Assembly: GCA_032622095.1 (NCBI GenBank)
Contig: CP136069.1
Location: 42,324,194-42,388,193 of the forward strand
Reading direction: 5' to 3'
Source: Siphonodentalium dalli
Taxonomy: Eukaryota > Mollusca > Scaphopoda > Gadilida > Siphonodentaliidae
Length of the DNA stretch: 64,000 nucleotides
Each line of letters starts with the position of its first letter. Positions within the stretch are counted from its first letter, which is position 1. The notes under the pieces were generated by a model. The model saw nothing but the letters and a program-made list of their open reading frames with translations, had not been told where the DNA came from and ran no database searches. Position numbers and translations under genes: made by a program. This document shows, piece after piece, positions 23,465-33,849 of the stretch.

Positions 23465-24118
23465 ATGCCATCATTTGTTGCACCTCCTCCTGCTAAATTT
23501 CTTGGGCGACAGGGTGATGACTTTGAAGAGCTGACAAATCAGTCTCGGAAAACCGATGAAAATTTATTGTGAATTGCAGTGATTAGTGACAAAAGGTTAT
23601 CCAAAATTAAATGTGGAGGCAACAGAGTATGTAGTTTTATCTCGGTTCCTTGTGGGCATTGGGAAACATGTCTGAGGAAACAGCAAAAATATGTTCATGA
23701 TGCATTAGAAATTGCTGCGAAATTGGAAGTTCGTTATAGCATTGAGAATAAAATTTCCAAAGTAAACATTGTCCACGCTCATGTGAACTCACATGAGGCA
23801 ATCACTGAATTTGTTGCTCTTCAATGTCAGCTCGGCAGAATTCAGGAGCAGATAACTGCACTTAGTGTTTCAGATCGGGGTTGGACACAATATTCTAGAT
23901 GGAGATTCTCTGCTATGGAGGAGGTCACCTGTTGCGGTTGCCGTGGTATTGGCCATTTATATATATCGTGAATTTCCCACTGTTTCAAAACAAAGGGGTT
24001 CTATGGGATTACAGAGAGGTAGATCACACCCGTGCAGTCAAAGTTCATATTCACGTGGATTCCCCCCCCCAAGCAGGCATCAATATTCTAGAGATTCGTG
24101 TAAATATTTAAACTATTA
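23465..24118 (+). pseudogene. Ty3/gypsy gag remnant with zinc knuckle
   Basis: Starts MPSFVAPPPAKFLGRQGDDF, the proline-rich opening typical of many animal gypsy gags, and is stopped after about 35 codons. The next frame (23579-23971) holds a helical capsid-like stretch and CCGCRGIGHLYIS, a zinc-knuckle remnant in which the last Cys is Ser. Capsid function cannot be expected. Confidence 0.6.
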
Positions 24119-24602
24119 GTGGCTGGGATTGAGACCGAAATGCCGGCCTCTCAAATTACACAAGTGGGTGACGTGTCAGACTTAAAGGGTTTATTTTCTC
24201 TGATATTGACCACCATTGTTGGGGTGCAAACAATATGTACTTCATATGTGACAAATATTTTATATCTTCTGTTGACCATACCTTATATAAGTCATATAAT
24301 ACTAATTATTGGTGCATACAATAATCTATTAGTAGGCTGCTAATACTTTTCCTTTCCAACCTTTTATATATATAAAAAACATCTTTCACCCATCTATACT
24401 CATTATTCACTCTCACTTGTGTTTGTTTCTCATTCTCATCTAATCAATTATCAACTATATACACTCAATACTCATATATATACTCATCTATACTCATTAT
24501 TCACTCCCACTTGTGTTTGTTTCTCATTCTCATCTAGTCAACTTTATATAGCTAAATATAATGATTATTATGAGCTAATAAACAAATTCAAATTCAAATT
24601 CA
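24119..24602 (+). mobile_element. insertion between gag and pol, probably a LINE/SINE 3' end
   Basis: This non-coding segment ends in AATAAACAAATT followed by repeated ATTCAAATTC units, the kind of short tandem tail left by some LINEs and SINEs. It contains a direct repeat of about 53 bp (24391-24443 and 24486-24538, sharing CATCTATACTCATTATTCAC). The protease coding sequence resumes immediately after the tail. Confidence 0.5.
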
Positions 24603-27340
24603 AACCAAGGTACTAGTCGATACAGGTTCTTCAGTGTGCATAAGCAGTGACAAATTTAGGAAGAGTCATGAGATATTGAGATCTAGAAAACTTATTCAAA
24701 TCAAAATATCTGCCACTTCTGTGAATGAACAACCTGCTGAACCAAGGGTCTCAATATCAGTTGGTGCAAAACAGTTTGATTGTGTAGCATTTCCTTAAGG
24801 ATGCTGGAGGTGTCATTGAACCGCAAACTGGTGTGCTGCAGATTTGAAATGAAGCAATTCCAATTCTCTCGAAATGGCGAGCATTATCTCAGATTTGTTC
24901 AGTATCTATGCTAAAGGAACAATGGTTCCAGCCAGAAGTAAAAAGCTGATTAAGGTACATTTAGAGTCAGCCCACAGTTATGACATTGTTTGTGATGGAA
25001 TGACCGGTGTATTGAACCGGATGGAATGTTTCAGAAAGACTGTGGTTTGACGATCGCTAGGTCAGCAGGTGTAGCTAAGGACTCCACAACTATTGAAAAT
25101 ATTATTAATATTGCTGAAAGAGAATACGCCATTTGGAAGTTTCCATTTGGCTGTTGATTCGGGTACAAAGTTTGCTTGAGTAGGTGTGTATTAACTGTTC
25201 AATGACAAAGTTTGTAACCCAAGAATCAACGTAAAAGTTGTGAACACAAACCCTGAAATCGATATGATGAGTTTGAATGTTTAACTTTAATGATCAACAC
25301 ATTCGCAAAGATATAAATATGAAAAACTAATTGCCGATTACCAAGATATGATTAGCACAGGCCCTGATGACCTTGGTAGATAGAGTTAGTCAACATTAGA
25401 TCAATACTGGCAATGAGAGACGAATAACACAACCCTCACATCATATTCCTCATGGTTTATAGGAATGAAGTTGATCAAATTATATCACGAATGATTCAGT
25501 CGGTGATTGTCGTAAACTCCATTACAAAGAAATGTGACACCCGTTACCACGTATTTATGATGGTTTCAATACTATATCTGGTACAAAGTTCCTAAGTACG
25601 ATTGATATGGCGTCCAGTTGTTGTCTGATAAAAACAAGACATCTTTTTCAACAGGAACAGGGTTGTATTACTTTAATGTTTTACCTTTCGGTCCGCCCAA
25701 CGATCCAGCTACATGCCAATGCTTATGGAAATGGTTCTGACAGGAATGATTTGAAGAAACTATCTAGTCTATATCGACGATGTTATTTTATTCACATATG
25801 ACTTTGAGTCTCATTTGGAAGCTCTATCTGAAGTGTTTACCCGCCAAAGAGGTGCCAGCTTAAAACAAAACATGTCAAATGTCATATGTTCCAGGACAAA
25901 GTAATTATTTTGGATCACCAAGTTTCGGCACAAGGTGTGGAACCAGGTTTCAAAAATATTGGGATGGTAAGGATGTTTCCTGTTCCCCCAACAGTGAAAG
26001 AAGTTAACAGTTTTCTAGGCTTAGCATCTTATTATAGAGGTTTTATTCATAATTTGTTTCTCATGTAGCATTGCCTCTGAATGAACTCATGAATAAAAAA
26101 AATGCTAAATGTGTATGGTCAAATGAATGTGTTTGATCATTTGAGACGTTGAAAGTGAATCTAACATCTGAACCAATTTTAGCTTATCAAGATTATACTA
26201 AGCCATTCATAATTCAAACTGATAGGCTCAGTTCTGTCACAACACTTGGATGGGAAGAAACGTGTGATAGCTTATGAAAGTGCAGCCGTGTCAAAACAGC
26301 TAGGAGATGGAACAATTATGAGATAATTTTGGGCAATTATATGGGGAATCGGGCATTTTCGACCTTATCTGGAATGGGTAAATTTTGAAGTTTTTACAGA
26401 TCACAAACCCTTGGTGAGTTGCAGCGATTTGAAAGCTGGATCTGACCCAACTGGGAGAGGAAACAGGTGGGCTATTGAGTTCTCAGCATACGATTTTGTT
26501 TTTAGACACAAAGATGGGGTGGCTAATGGAAACGCAGATGCATTATCAAGAGTATTATTGCTGAAAGGGAAACCCCAGGTGAGGCAGCATATAGCAGCTT
26601 CCCTCGGGAGATTCATGTAGCGAATAAGAATGATTGATCTTCTGGTGAGGTGGAATGTAGCTGCTTCCCAGGAATTAGTCAGGAAAACAATGACATATGT
26701 GCCACTACCTTTGAGCAAAAGGAAGGCTTGTTTGATTTAAAGACTACATTTAATGGAATGGGTCATAAAAAGGAAGCTGACCCAGATATACGACTGATTT
26801 TACAGACGATGAAGGCCTAAGAGCCTAACAGTAGAAATGGATGGGCACAATTGAGTTATCGTGAAAAGATTATCAAAGAAGCACATGTTGGTTCATCTGG
26901 ATGTCATTTGGGCATTGACAAGACAGTGCTGAAATTTCGTTCACGATTCTATTGGAATAATATGGATAAAGATGTGGAACAGTGGTGTTTATCATGCCAA
27001 ATATATGCAGCATGCACACCTCCACACCAGAAAGCATACCATGAGATGCAAATGGATAGGGCGGGATATCCTTTTGAACGAGTACCACTTCATATTGTTG
27101 GGCCTTTACCTCCGGCAGAGAGCGGAACCAGATTCACATTGGTGGTGTCTGATTATTTTACGAAATGGCCAGAAGCATTCAAAGACGGTCCAAATTATAC
27201 CACTGGTGATCCAGTTATGGTATACAAACCATCTGCAAAGAAAAGTCAATCTCCAAAACTGTGACATAATTGGTTCGGTCCTTTCAAAAGTATACAGATA
27301 ATATCACAATGCCTGTCGCAACCTCTATGTTACAAACTCT
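24603..27340 (+). pseudogene. Ty3/gypsy pol remnant (PR-RT-RH-IN)
   Basis: Protease: VLVDTGSSVC (24608). Reverse transcriptase: LSTIDMASS (motif A, 25598), FNVLPFG-like, VYIDDVILFTY (motif C, 25768) and FLGLASYYRGFI (26015). RNase H: GRGNRWAIEF and NADALSRV (26455-26555). Integrase: zinc-binding HVGSSGCHLG...CLSCQIYAAC (26885-27010), then IVGPLPPAESGTRFTLVVSDYFTKWPEAF. After this the frame jumps directly to a C-terminal GDPVMVYKP segment (27205), so most of the DDE core has been deleted. At least eight stops or frameshifts break the polyprotein. Confidence 0.8.
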
Positions 27341-27349
27341 GAGACCATA

Positions 27350-28090
27350 CACATGAAATTAAATGTTCAAACAGACTCTAGACAGTGTCCCATGCAATAT
27401 AAGTACGTACACACCAACTCCCAGTGACCAGCCTAGATAATATAAACATGAAATGTTCAAATGAACCCGGCGGTATACATGTACACCCATGCAAAGCCAT
27501 GTGACACGTCCTTATCACCAACCTTGAGAACATTCAAATAGACTCGTCAGTGTCCAGGCAATATAAGTACGTACACCCCAACACCTTGTACCACACCCGG
27601 TCACCAGCCATGAGAACATACACATGAAATGTTCAAACCCGCCGAATGTGTTGAGTGCAATATAAGTATGTACACCCCAATCCTGTGCCACGCCCCTGAC
27701 CAGCATTGAGAACATACACATGAAATAATCAAATAAATCCGACAATGACCCATGCACTATAAGTACGCACACCCTAACCCCGTGCCACCACGTATTTACA
27801 TGTGATATACTGTGACATGTGAGAACATGCACATGAAATGTTCAAACAGACATGGTCCCAAGCAATATAGCATACCCTCCAATCCCATGTCGCCGCGTCC
27901 TTACATGTGACCAGTCTTGAGAACGTAATGGTCAAACAGAACTGACATACGACTGAAGAATGCACCAAACAAATCGCCTGTCGACGCGTCCATACATTTC
28001 ATTAATAGACGTGAAACATTCAATTTGAAATTTTCAAACAGACCCTATAGAGCCCCATGCTATATAAGTACATACATACACCCAACCTCT
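27350..28090. repeat. minisatellite, ~105-115-bp units, about seven copies
   Basis: Each unit has GAGAACATACACATGAAATG, TTCAAACAGAC, CATGCAATATAAGTACGTAC and a C-rich ACACCCCAAC...GTGCCAC segment. Copies diverge increasingly after 27780. Cysteine-rich ORFs on the complementary strand are repeat artefacts. Confidence 0.8.
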
Positions 28091-28388
28091 GTCCCCTACA
28101 AGGCTGATTGTATATATAACTAATTGACGGGTGTGGCTAAATAGACAGTGCGGAGGGTCTCACGAAAACCCACACACGCATGGACGGAGTTCTTAGTCGT
28201 ACGAGGGCGACATGGATGTTATTGTAATTAAATGGTTTATTCTCAGACACAGACATGTGTAACATTAGATATATAACATATATACAAGGTTGTGTGCACA
28301 TAATTATACAGAAATGAAACGAAATATAAACCGAACTTAGTCCAAATTTACAGTAACGCGATGGGAACATCTGAATCAATATTGAGTA

Positions 28389-28509
28389 GTAGTGTTCTTG
28401 TGGTTTGATATACCTTTAACCCCATATAAGAAATGATTAGCTTTCAGTCATTAGAAGCAAATCATTTCTTATATGGGGTTAAATGTATATCAAACCACAA
28501 GAACACTAC
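28389..28509. repeat. foldback palindrome, ~50-bp arms
   Basis: GTAGTGTTCTTGTGGTTTGA at the left is mirrored by its complement ending at 28509, with nearly perfect arms and a ~20-base loop (28440-28460). Likely a small MITE. Confidence 0.9.
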
Positions 28510-28741
28510 CCATTTCCGCATTTATAGCCAAAACAAAGCGTTTTGAACAAACCCATGTATGATAACATGGTAAATCTCGCCATTCATCTTTCAAACTCAC
28601 TGAATTCTAAGCTTTTCATAACCGAGATTGGAATACAGATGAAAACCCGACATCCACAGCACACACACTCTGCACTATTTCTTATACACACTTTGTGCTA
28701 TATCTGCTATGTATTTTTATGTCTGTTCCATGTTTGTATCA

Positions 28742-28785
28742 GGAGAGGGGCAAGTTGTAAGTTTTGTAACTTGTACCCCGATCCC
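28742..28785 (+). repeat. hairpin upstream of the LINE ORF
   Basis: GAGAGGGGCAAGTT, a short loop, then AACTTGTACCCCGATCCCT can fold as a stem. The same sequence pattern lies in the 3' UTR at 32408-32452. It may be a 5' UTR element, or the 3' end of an adjacent older copy. Confidence 0.7.
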
Positions 28786-28841
28786 TATGTATATTTTTCT
28801 AGATACATTGAAACAAATCAATATTAGAGGTATACAAATAA

Positions 28842-31800
28842 ATGGGAATATCGCCACTGCAGCACCGCATCGCGACTGGCGTATTCAATTCAGGGAGGCT
28901 TTCTACTCGCCACTCACCATTAAGTACGAAAACCCATAGAATTTATAAGATACCTCAAGGATTAAGAATAAATCTCCCTCTAATTCTTCTGGTCATATCA
29001 ATGCTTTTGTTATGCTCCGGATCGGTACACAGCAACCCAGGGCCCAGCCCAAGCCATAAAACTGTACACGAAGGCAACACATTAACAGTATTCCATTATA
29101 ATGTACGGAGCATAAGACATAAACTGGAAAAGATAGCCGATATGATAAATGACTTCGATATCCTATGTTTCACCGAAACTCACCTTGACCCCTCTTACCC
29201 CTCCGATAGACTAGAGATTGATAATTTCAGTCCCCCTATCCGACTTGATCGAGATTCCTACGGCGGTGGACTATGCGTATACGTCTCCTCTCATCTGGTC
29301 TTCAAAAGGAGAAACGATTTAGAAACCGATACTTCTTCAATGCTATGGTTTGACATTGTCTCAAAATCACAACATATTTTGCTATGCTTATCGTATCGAT
29401 CAGATCAATATTGCCGATCGAACTATTGGGATCTGCTAGATTTGTCCATATCTAAGGCACTAGATGTCTCCCAAAATATAATTCTACTTGGAGATTTTAA
29501 CTCCAATCTACTATGCCCCACTTCCAAACTCAAAAATATTATTGATTTCTATACACTTAAGGACGTAATAAAAACCCCAACTAGAGTTACCACTAGAACC
29601 AGCACCCTACTCGATCCTATAATCGTGAGTAATAACTTGAGTGTCCGGGACGCTGACGTTCTAAATCTTGAATTGTCTGATCATTACGCTGTTTACGCGA
29701 CAATTTCATTTGATCAATTGCATGCGACCTCTTTCACAAGAACTATCTGGAACTATAAAAATGCAGATTTTCAAAAAGCGAATATCTTAATAAATGAGAG
29801 CAAATGGCATGAATTGCTGCAACCAGTAAATGACATAAACGATGCAGTAAGCTTATTTACCGAGAGATTTATTAAAATAATGGAACAATCAATCCCCAAA
29901 ATGACAGTGACGATAAGGACAAAGGACAAATTCTGGTTTAATTCCGACATACGGAGAGAAATACGACGTCGCGATAGACTCAGATCAATAGCACTCAAAC
30001 GAAATTCAGAGCACACTTGGAGAAAATACAAAGATATTAGAAATAAAGTTAACAACATGAAAAAGTATGCAAAATCTCAATTCGAAACTAAACTTGAGGA
30101 GAAAATAAATGAAACCCCCACTCCCCGCGATTTCTGGCATATTATGAATTATCTACTTAACAAAAAGAAATCTACGAATACCCCACCTCTGTATAGCCCC
30201 AATGGCAACGTATCAATGGAAGGGAAATCATATGCAACCGATGATTATGAAAAAGCTAGGTGTCTCAACGCAAGATTCATTTCTAATGCCACTATACAAG
30301 ACGATGCCAAAAATCTCCCTTATTTCCCTCGTAGATCCAATAACATACTATCCGAAATCCCAATCACATATCAAAGTATCGTGTGCGCTATAAAATCATT
30401 AAATTTAAATAAGGCGTATGGTCACGATAGCATCAGCCCAAAAATGTTGCATAGTACTGCCGAAAATATCGCAATCCCCCTATTAATAATTTATAAAAAA
30501 TCATTGGATCTTGGTAAGTTTCCAATGACCTGGAAAAAGGCAAACGTCATCCATATCTTCAAAAAAGGCGACCCAGCCGATTCCGCAAATTACCGTCCAA
30601 TATCTCTCCTTCCGACATTAGGCAAAATCTTCGAAAAAGTGGTCATACAACATATTATGACATACTTCACGGAAAATAATTTGTTATATAATCACCAGTC
30701 TGGCTTCCTCCCTGGCCATAGTACAACATACCAGTTAATAGAACTATATCACAACCTGTGCCATAGTCTCGACAACAGCCTCTATACAAGTGCAGTATTT
30801 TTTTATATATCAAAGGCATTCGAGAGAGTATGGCACAGGGGGCTGCTATATAAATTGGAACAATATGGAGTCTCTGGAAATCTCTTAGAATGGCTAAAAG
30901 ATTATCTGTTCAATCGCAAACAAAGGGTCTTAGTGAACAACTCCTTCTCAAATTTTGAAGTTATCCCAGCGGGTGTCCCTCAAGGCTCAATTATTGGCCC
31001 TTTCCTATTTTTAGTTTACATAAACGACCTCCCTGATCACATTAATGCAACCACAAGAATGTACGCGGACGATACTTGCCTTATGACTACCCATTATGAC
31101 ATCGATATCCTAACCAAGAACATGAACGATGACCTTGAAAGAGTCGCAGACTGGGCAAATAAATGGCTAGTTAAATTTAACCCAACGAAAACTAGGGCAA
31201 TTTCCTTTTCCCTTACAAATAACAACGTGACCCCGAATTTAAAATTCGAACAAGAAAATGTATTATTTACAAACTCACACAAACATCTTGGACTTGAAAT
31301 ACAATCGAATCTAAACTGGAACACTCATATAAATACAATAGCAAACAAAGCAACATCTCGTCTCTCACAATTAAGAAGACTGAAGTACGACCTAGACCGA
31401 AAGTCGCTTGAAAAAATATACACAGCATATATATTACCAATTATAGACTATGCCGATGTAGTGTGGGGCACAGCAACAGATTACTTATTAAAAAAGTTCG
31501 ATGACATACACAAGGATGCTGCAAGAATAGTAACAGGATTAACGCGTTCCGTAGATATAAATCGCTTGTTTGACGAAGTAGGATGGTCAAGGCTTGAAAT
31601 TCGACGAGAACTCCACGAGTTGCACACCATGTTTAAAATAATAAACAACCAAGTCCCCAATTACCTCACCCTCATGTTGCCACCCCGATCAAGACAAGTT
31701 GCCAGTAATCGATATGATATGCGCGAACCTGACAAATTCTATTCATACCGTTCGCATACAGAACATTTCAGAAACTCTTATTTACCTAAAAGTACGTTAT

Positions 31801-32234
31801 CCTGGAATAAACTACCAAAGCCTATTACAAATGTAAGTACTCTTCCTGAATTTAAGATGAATTTGAAATTAATTGACCCGCCCACGAAACCGCCCCAATT
31901 CTTTATTAATGGCCCAAGAAAACTAAGCATTTTACACTGCAGAATTCGCAACTATTGTAGTGAATTAAAATCAGATATGTGCAACAATTTTATCTCTGAT
32001 ACCTCTAAATGCACATGTGGATACGAAGTCGAAGATGCCTTTCATTATTTCTTTGAGTGCCCCCTGTATGCTACCGAAAGATGCGAACTCTTCAATAAGA
32101 TTGCAGCCCACCAATTTATAATATCTAATATTTCCTCCTTACTCACAGGGATATCATCAGAATCGAATCGACGCAATGAAATTCTTTTCCATTTTGTTTA
32201 TTCATACATTTCATCAACGAAACGTTTTAATTAG
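28842..32234 (+). CDS. LINE polyprotein: 2A-like leader, endonuclease, reverse transcriptase
   Basis: An uninterrupted ORF of 1130 codons. Residues ~42-58 are hydrophobic, followed directly by SGSVHSNPGP (NPGP at residues 65-68), a 2A-like position seen in CR1/L2-type LINEs. Endonuclease, about residues 78-300: HYNVRSI, FTETHLDP, LLGDFNSN and LSDHYAVYA. Reverse transcriptase, about residues 520-800: PISLLPTLGKIFEK, AVFFYISKAFERVWH (motif A), AGVPQGSIIGP (motif B) and YADDTCL (motif C). The C-terminal region has IDYADVVWG and a Cys/His cluster (CTCGYEVEDAFHYFFECP). Motif A has Tyr655 where the catalytic Asp is expected and Glu661 for the second Asp; one base change (GAT to TAT) would explain the first. 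The ORF is otherwise intact, suggesting a recent insertion or a single late mutation. Confidence 0.92.
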   Translation: MGISPLQHRIATGVFNSGRLSTRHSPLSTKTHRIYKIPQGLRINLPLILLVISMLLLCSGSVHSNPGPSPSHKTVHEGNTLTVFHYNVRSIRHKLEKIADMINDFDILCFTETHLDPSYPSDRLEIDNFSPPIRLDRDSYGGGLCVYVSSHLVFKRRNDLETDTSSMLWFDIVSKSQHILLCLSYRSDQYCRSNYWDLLDLSISKALDVSQNIILLGDFNSNLLCPTSKLKNIIDFYTLKDVIKTPTRVTTRTSTLLDPIIVSNNLSVRDADVLNLELSDHYAVYATISFDQLHATSFTRTIWNYKNADFQKANILINESKWHELLQPVNDINDAVSLFTERFIKIMEQSIPKMTVTIRTKDKFWFNSDIRREIRRRDRLRSIALKRNSEHTWRKYKDIRNKVNNMKKYAKSQFETKLEEKINETPTPRDFWHIMNYLLNKKKSTNTPPLYSPNGNVSMEGKSYATDDYEKARCLNARFISNATIQDDAKNLPYFPRRSNNILSEIPITYQSIVCAIKSLNLNKAYGHDSISPKMLHSTAENIAIPLLIIYKKSLDLGKFPMTWKKANVIHIFKKGDPADSANYRPISLLPTLGKIFEKVVIQHIMTYFTENNLLYNHQSGFLPGHSTTYQLIELYHNLCHSLDNSLYTSAVFFYISKAFERVWHRGLLYKLEQYGVSGNLLEWLKDYLFNRKQRVLVNNSFSNFEVIPAGVPQGSIIGPFLFLVYINDLPDHINATTRMYADDTCLMTTHYDIDILTKNMNDDLERVADWANKWLVKFNPTKTRAISFSLTNNNVTPNLKFEQENVLFTNSHKHLGLEIQSNLNWNTHINTIANKATSRLSQLRRLKYDLDRKSLEKIYTAYILPIIDYADVVWGTATDYLLKKFDDIHKDAARIVTGLTRSVDINRLFDEVGWSRLEIRRELHELHTMFKIINNQVPNYLTLMLPPRSRQVASNRYDMREPDKFYSYRSHTEHFRNSYLPKSTLSWNKLPKPITNVSTLPEFKMNLKLIDPPTKPPQFFINGPRKLSILHCRIRNYCSELKSDMCNNFISDTSKCTCGYEVEDAFHYFFECPLYATERCELFNKIAAHQFIISNISSLLTGISSESNRRNEILFHFVYSYISSTKRFN

Positions 32235-32407
32235 GCCCCCTCCGCTAACAAATATAGGCGAGATCCTCCTTTGCGTTACAAATGTTGACTACCTCAGATG
32301 AAATTTCAAAAGCAGGATAGGACTGACAGCAATCACAACCACACCATACATCACCCTGTATATATGTTATGTTCGTCATCTACTTTGTATTTGTTAAAAT
32401 GTATATG

Positions 32408-32452
32408 GGAGAGGGGCGGACTTAAGTTGTTAAAACTTGTGCCCCGATCCCT
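32408..32452 (+). repeat. hairpin in the LINE 3' UTR
   Basis: GAGAGGGGC...AAGTT, loop GTTAA, AACTTGTGCCCC then GATCCCT. Paired blocks GGGGC/GCCCC and AAGTT/AACTT are kept in both hairpins, while bases between and in the loop differ. In eel UnaL2 and relatives a 3' stem-loop is what the reverse transcriptase recognises; that role here is inference. Confidence 0.7.
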
Positions 32453-32502
32453 TGTGTAATATTATATTACAATAAAATATGTTTAAACAAAAAAAAAAAA
32501 AA

Positions 32503-33160
32503 TTATGTGGATATCCCTTTCTCACGTTGGCTCGTGAGCATACCAAAGATCGTTCAGGGACGTATCTTTACACAGTTCAGAATTAATGGATATTTAGTAA
32601 AAAATAAAAAATATAAAGTAAAATAAAATTGGCTGCTGTGATGTGATGCTGATGATGTTGTTGCCTTTATGTTTTTAAATACACTGTATTAACCCTTTCA
32701 TTTGTGTGTTGGACTTACTATCTCCGTTAACTCCAGCCGTACAACAAATAATTATATGAATAGACACTCCACCGTTGCTCCCCTGGTCGTCGCCCCTGGC
32801 TATCTTGTTCTGGTGCTGACATTGGTGGCATGGTTCTTTCTGGTTTTAATCCACATGGCTGCTGCTGGTTGTTTCCCGGGCTTTAGCCGACTCTTGAGTT
32901 GGTGGTGGACTGTCTCGGACTGGCTGTCGAAGGTTCGGGAAAGTGGGCTTACATTCTGCAGGACGTTGCAATGGCGTTCTACTTCCGCACATAAAGTCCA
33001 GTTGAATATTTAATGGTATGGTGTATTGGGATCCCTCATATGTGCTTTTCTTACCCACATAACATGTATGCTTAGTTATCTTGATGTTTTCTTAATGCAT
33101 ATTGGGACAATTCCTCCCATTGTTTTTCGTTTAGAAACGACGGAAACGGCGTATCTACAA
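32503..33160. other. no recognised feature
   Basis: AT-rich sequence after the LINE tail. A 103-codon ORF (32702-33013) is hydrophobic in parts but has no family motif. Confidence 0.35.
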
Positions 33161-33330
33161 ATTCAAATTCTTTATTGGATATAACCATATTCTAACGAAA
33201 TCCAAAAATAAAATACATAAATAAATAACATCTTACATATAATCATTAATAAATTAAGACATTGATTGGCTTTAAATATGCCGACATTTAGTCGCTGCAT
33301 ATAGACTATAGTAGTATATATAGGTTTTAC

Positions 33331-33377
33331 TGTGTTGGTTAACTCACCCTATAGTATAGGGTGAGTTAACCAACACA
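33331..33377. repeat. 47-bp perfect palindrome
   Basis: TGTGTTGGTTAACTCACCCT is mirrored around a single central base. Flanking TAGGTTTTA and TAAAACCTA extend the fold imperfectly. Confidence 0.95.
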
Positions 33378-33388
33378 TTAAAACCTAT

Positions 33389-33441
33389 AAATATTAACAC
33401 GAGGTTGGTATAGGGCCTATACCAACCTCGTGTTAATATTT
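33389..33441. repeat. 53-bp perfect palindrome
   Basis: AAATATTAACACGAGGTTGG and its complement meet around one central base at 33415. It starts 12 bases after the previous palindrome. Confidence 0.95.
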
Positions 33442-33849
33442 ATTTACTCGTAATATGAGCTATAGCTCTATTAATTAATTTAGTATAGATTAATTCGACG
33501 GTATGTTTGAGTTACGTATATCTAGGGCGTTTGATGAAATTACATATTTGCTTTGTTACATAGAAGGTTTTTGGGTTCAGCAGCATCTTGGGTTTGTTAA
33601 TATTTTCTCGCAGTTGAAATATGTCATACTTTCTTCTCAAGTCTTTATACATAGTCATAGGACAATAGTATAAAAAGTGGATTTCGTCTTAATTCAGTTT
33701 GTTTGGTACAAAAGTTGCACAATCTGTCAGAAACGTCTTTTTTTGGGTCTAGTATATCTACCTGTTTCAATGTATAGGCCATGGGCGCTAATCCTCAATT
33801 TAGTTAATTCTTTTCGATTCGCCTTTGGGATGTTTTATGTGAGATGTGA

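Larger units (their letters stand above)
22208..27340 (+). mobile_element. Ty3/gypsy LTR retrotransposon, heavily decayed
   Basis: The order is LTR-like end, tRNA primer-binding site (22431), gag with zinc knuckle (23465-23980), protease (24608), reverse transcriptase (25560-26070), RNase H (26100-26610) and integrase (26850-27290). Stops and frameshifts occur throughout. A foreign segment (24119-24602) separates gag from protease. The right LTR was not found; a minisatellite begins where it would be expected. The left LTR boundary (22208) is a guess. Confidence 0.8.
28510..32502 (+). mobile_element. CR1/L2-group LINE, full-length-looking
   Basis: One long ORF (28842-32234) is followed by a short 3' UTR with a hairpin (32408-32452), AATAAA (32471) and a 14-base poly-A (32489-32502). 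A related hairpin occurs upstream at 28742-28785. The 5' boundary is uncertain and was set after the palindrome ending at 28509. Confidence 0.85.
33165..33845 (-). pseudogene. LINE 3'-end fragment (C-terminal coding plus tail)
   Basis: Reading leftward from about 33840, one frame gives ANRKELTKLRISAHGLYIET then GRYTRP, and shortly after CNFCTKQT. The pattern LTKLRxSxHxLxIExGRYxRP, then a Cys pair and an EDExHFL-type segment, is common at the C terminus of invertebrate LINE proteins. The fragment ends on the minus strand with AATAAAGAATTTGAATTTG, a short tandem tail. Two palindromes (33331-33441) lie inside its 3' region. Confidence 0.6.

Noticed and set aside
27515-27968. Cysteine-rich minus-strand ORFs
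   Set aside because: Periodic with the ~110-bp minisatellite; by-products of the repeat.
32702-33013. 103-codon ORF with hydrophobic stretch
   Set aside because: No motif, no regulatory context, and it lies between two LINE fragments.
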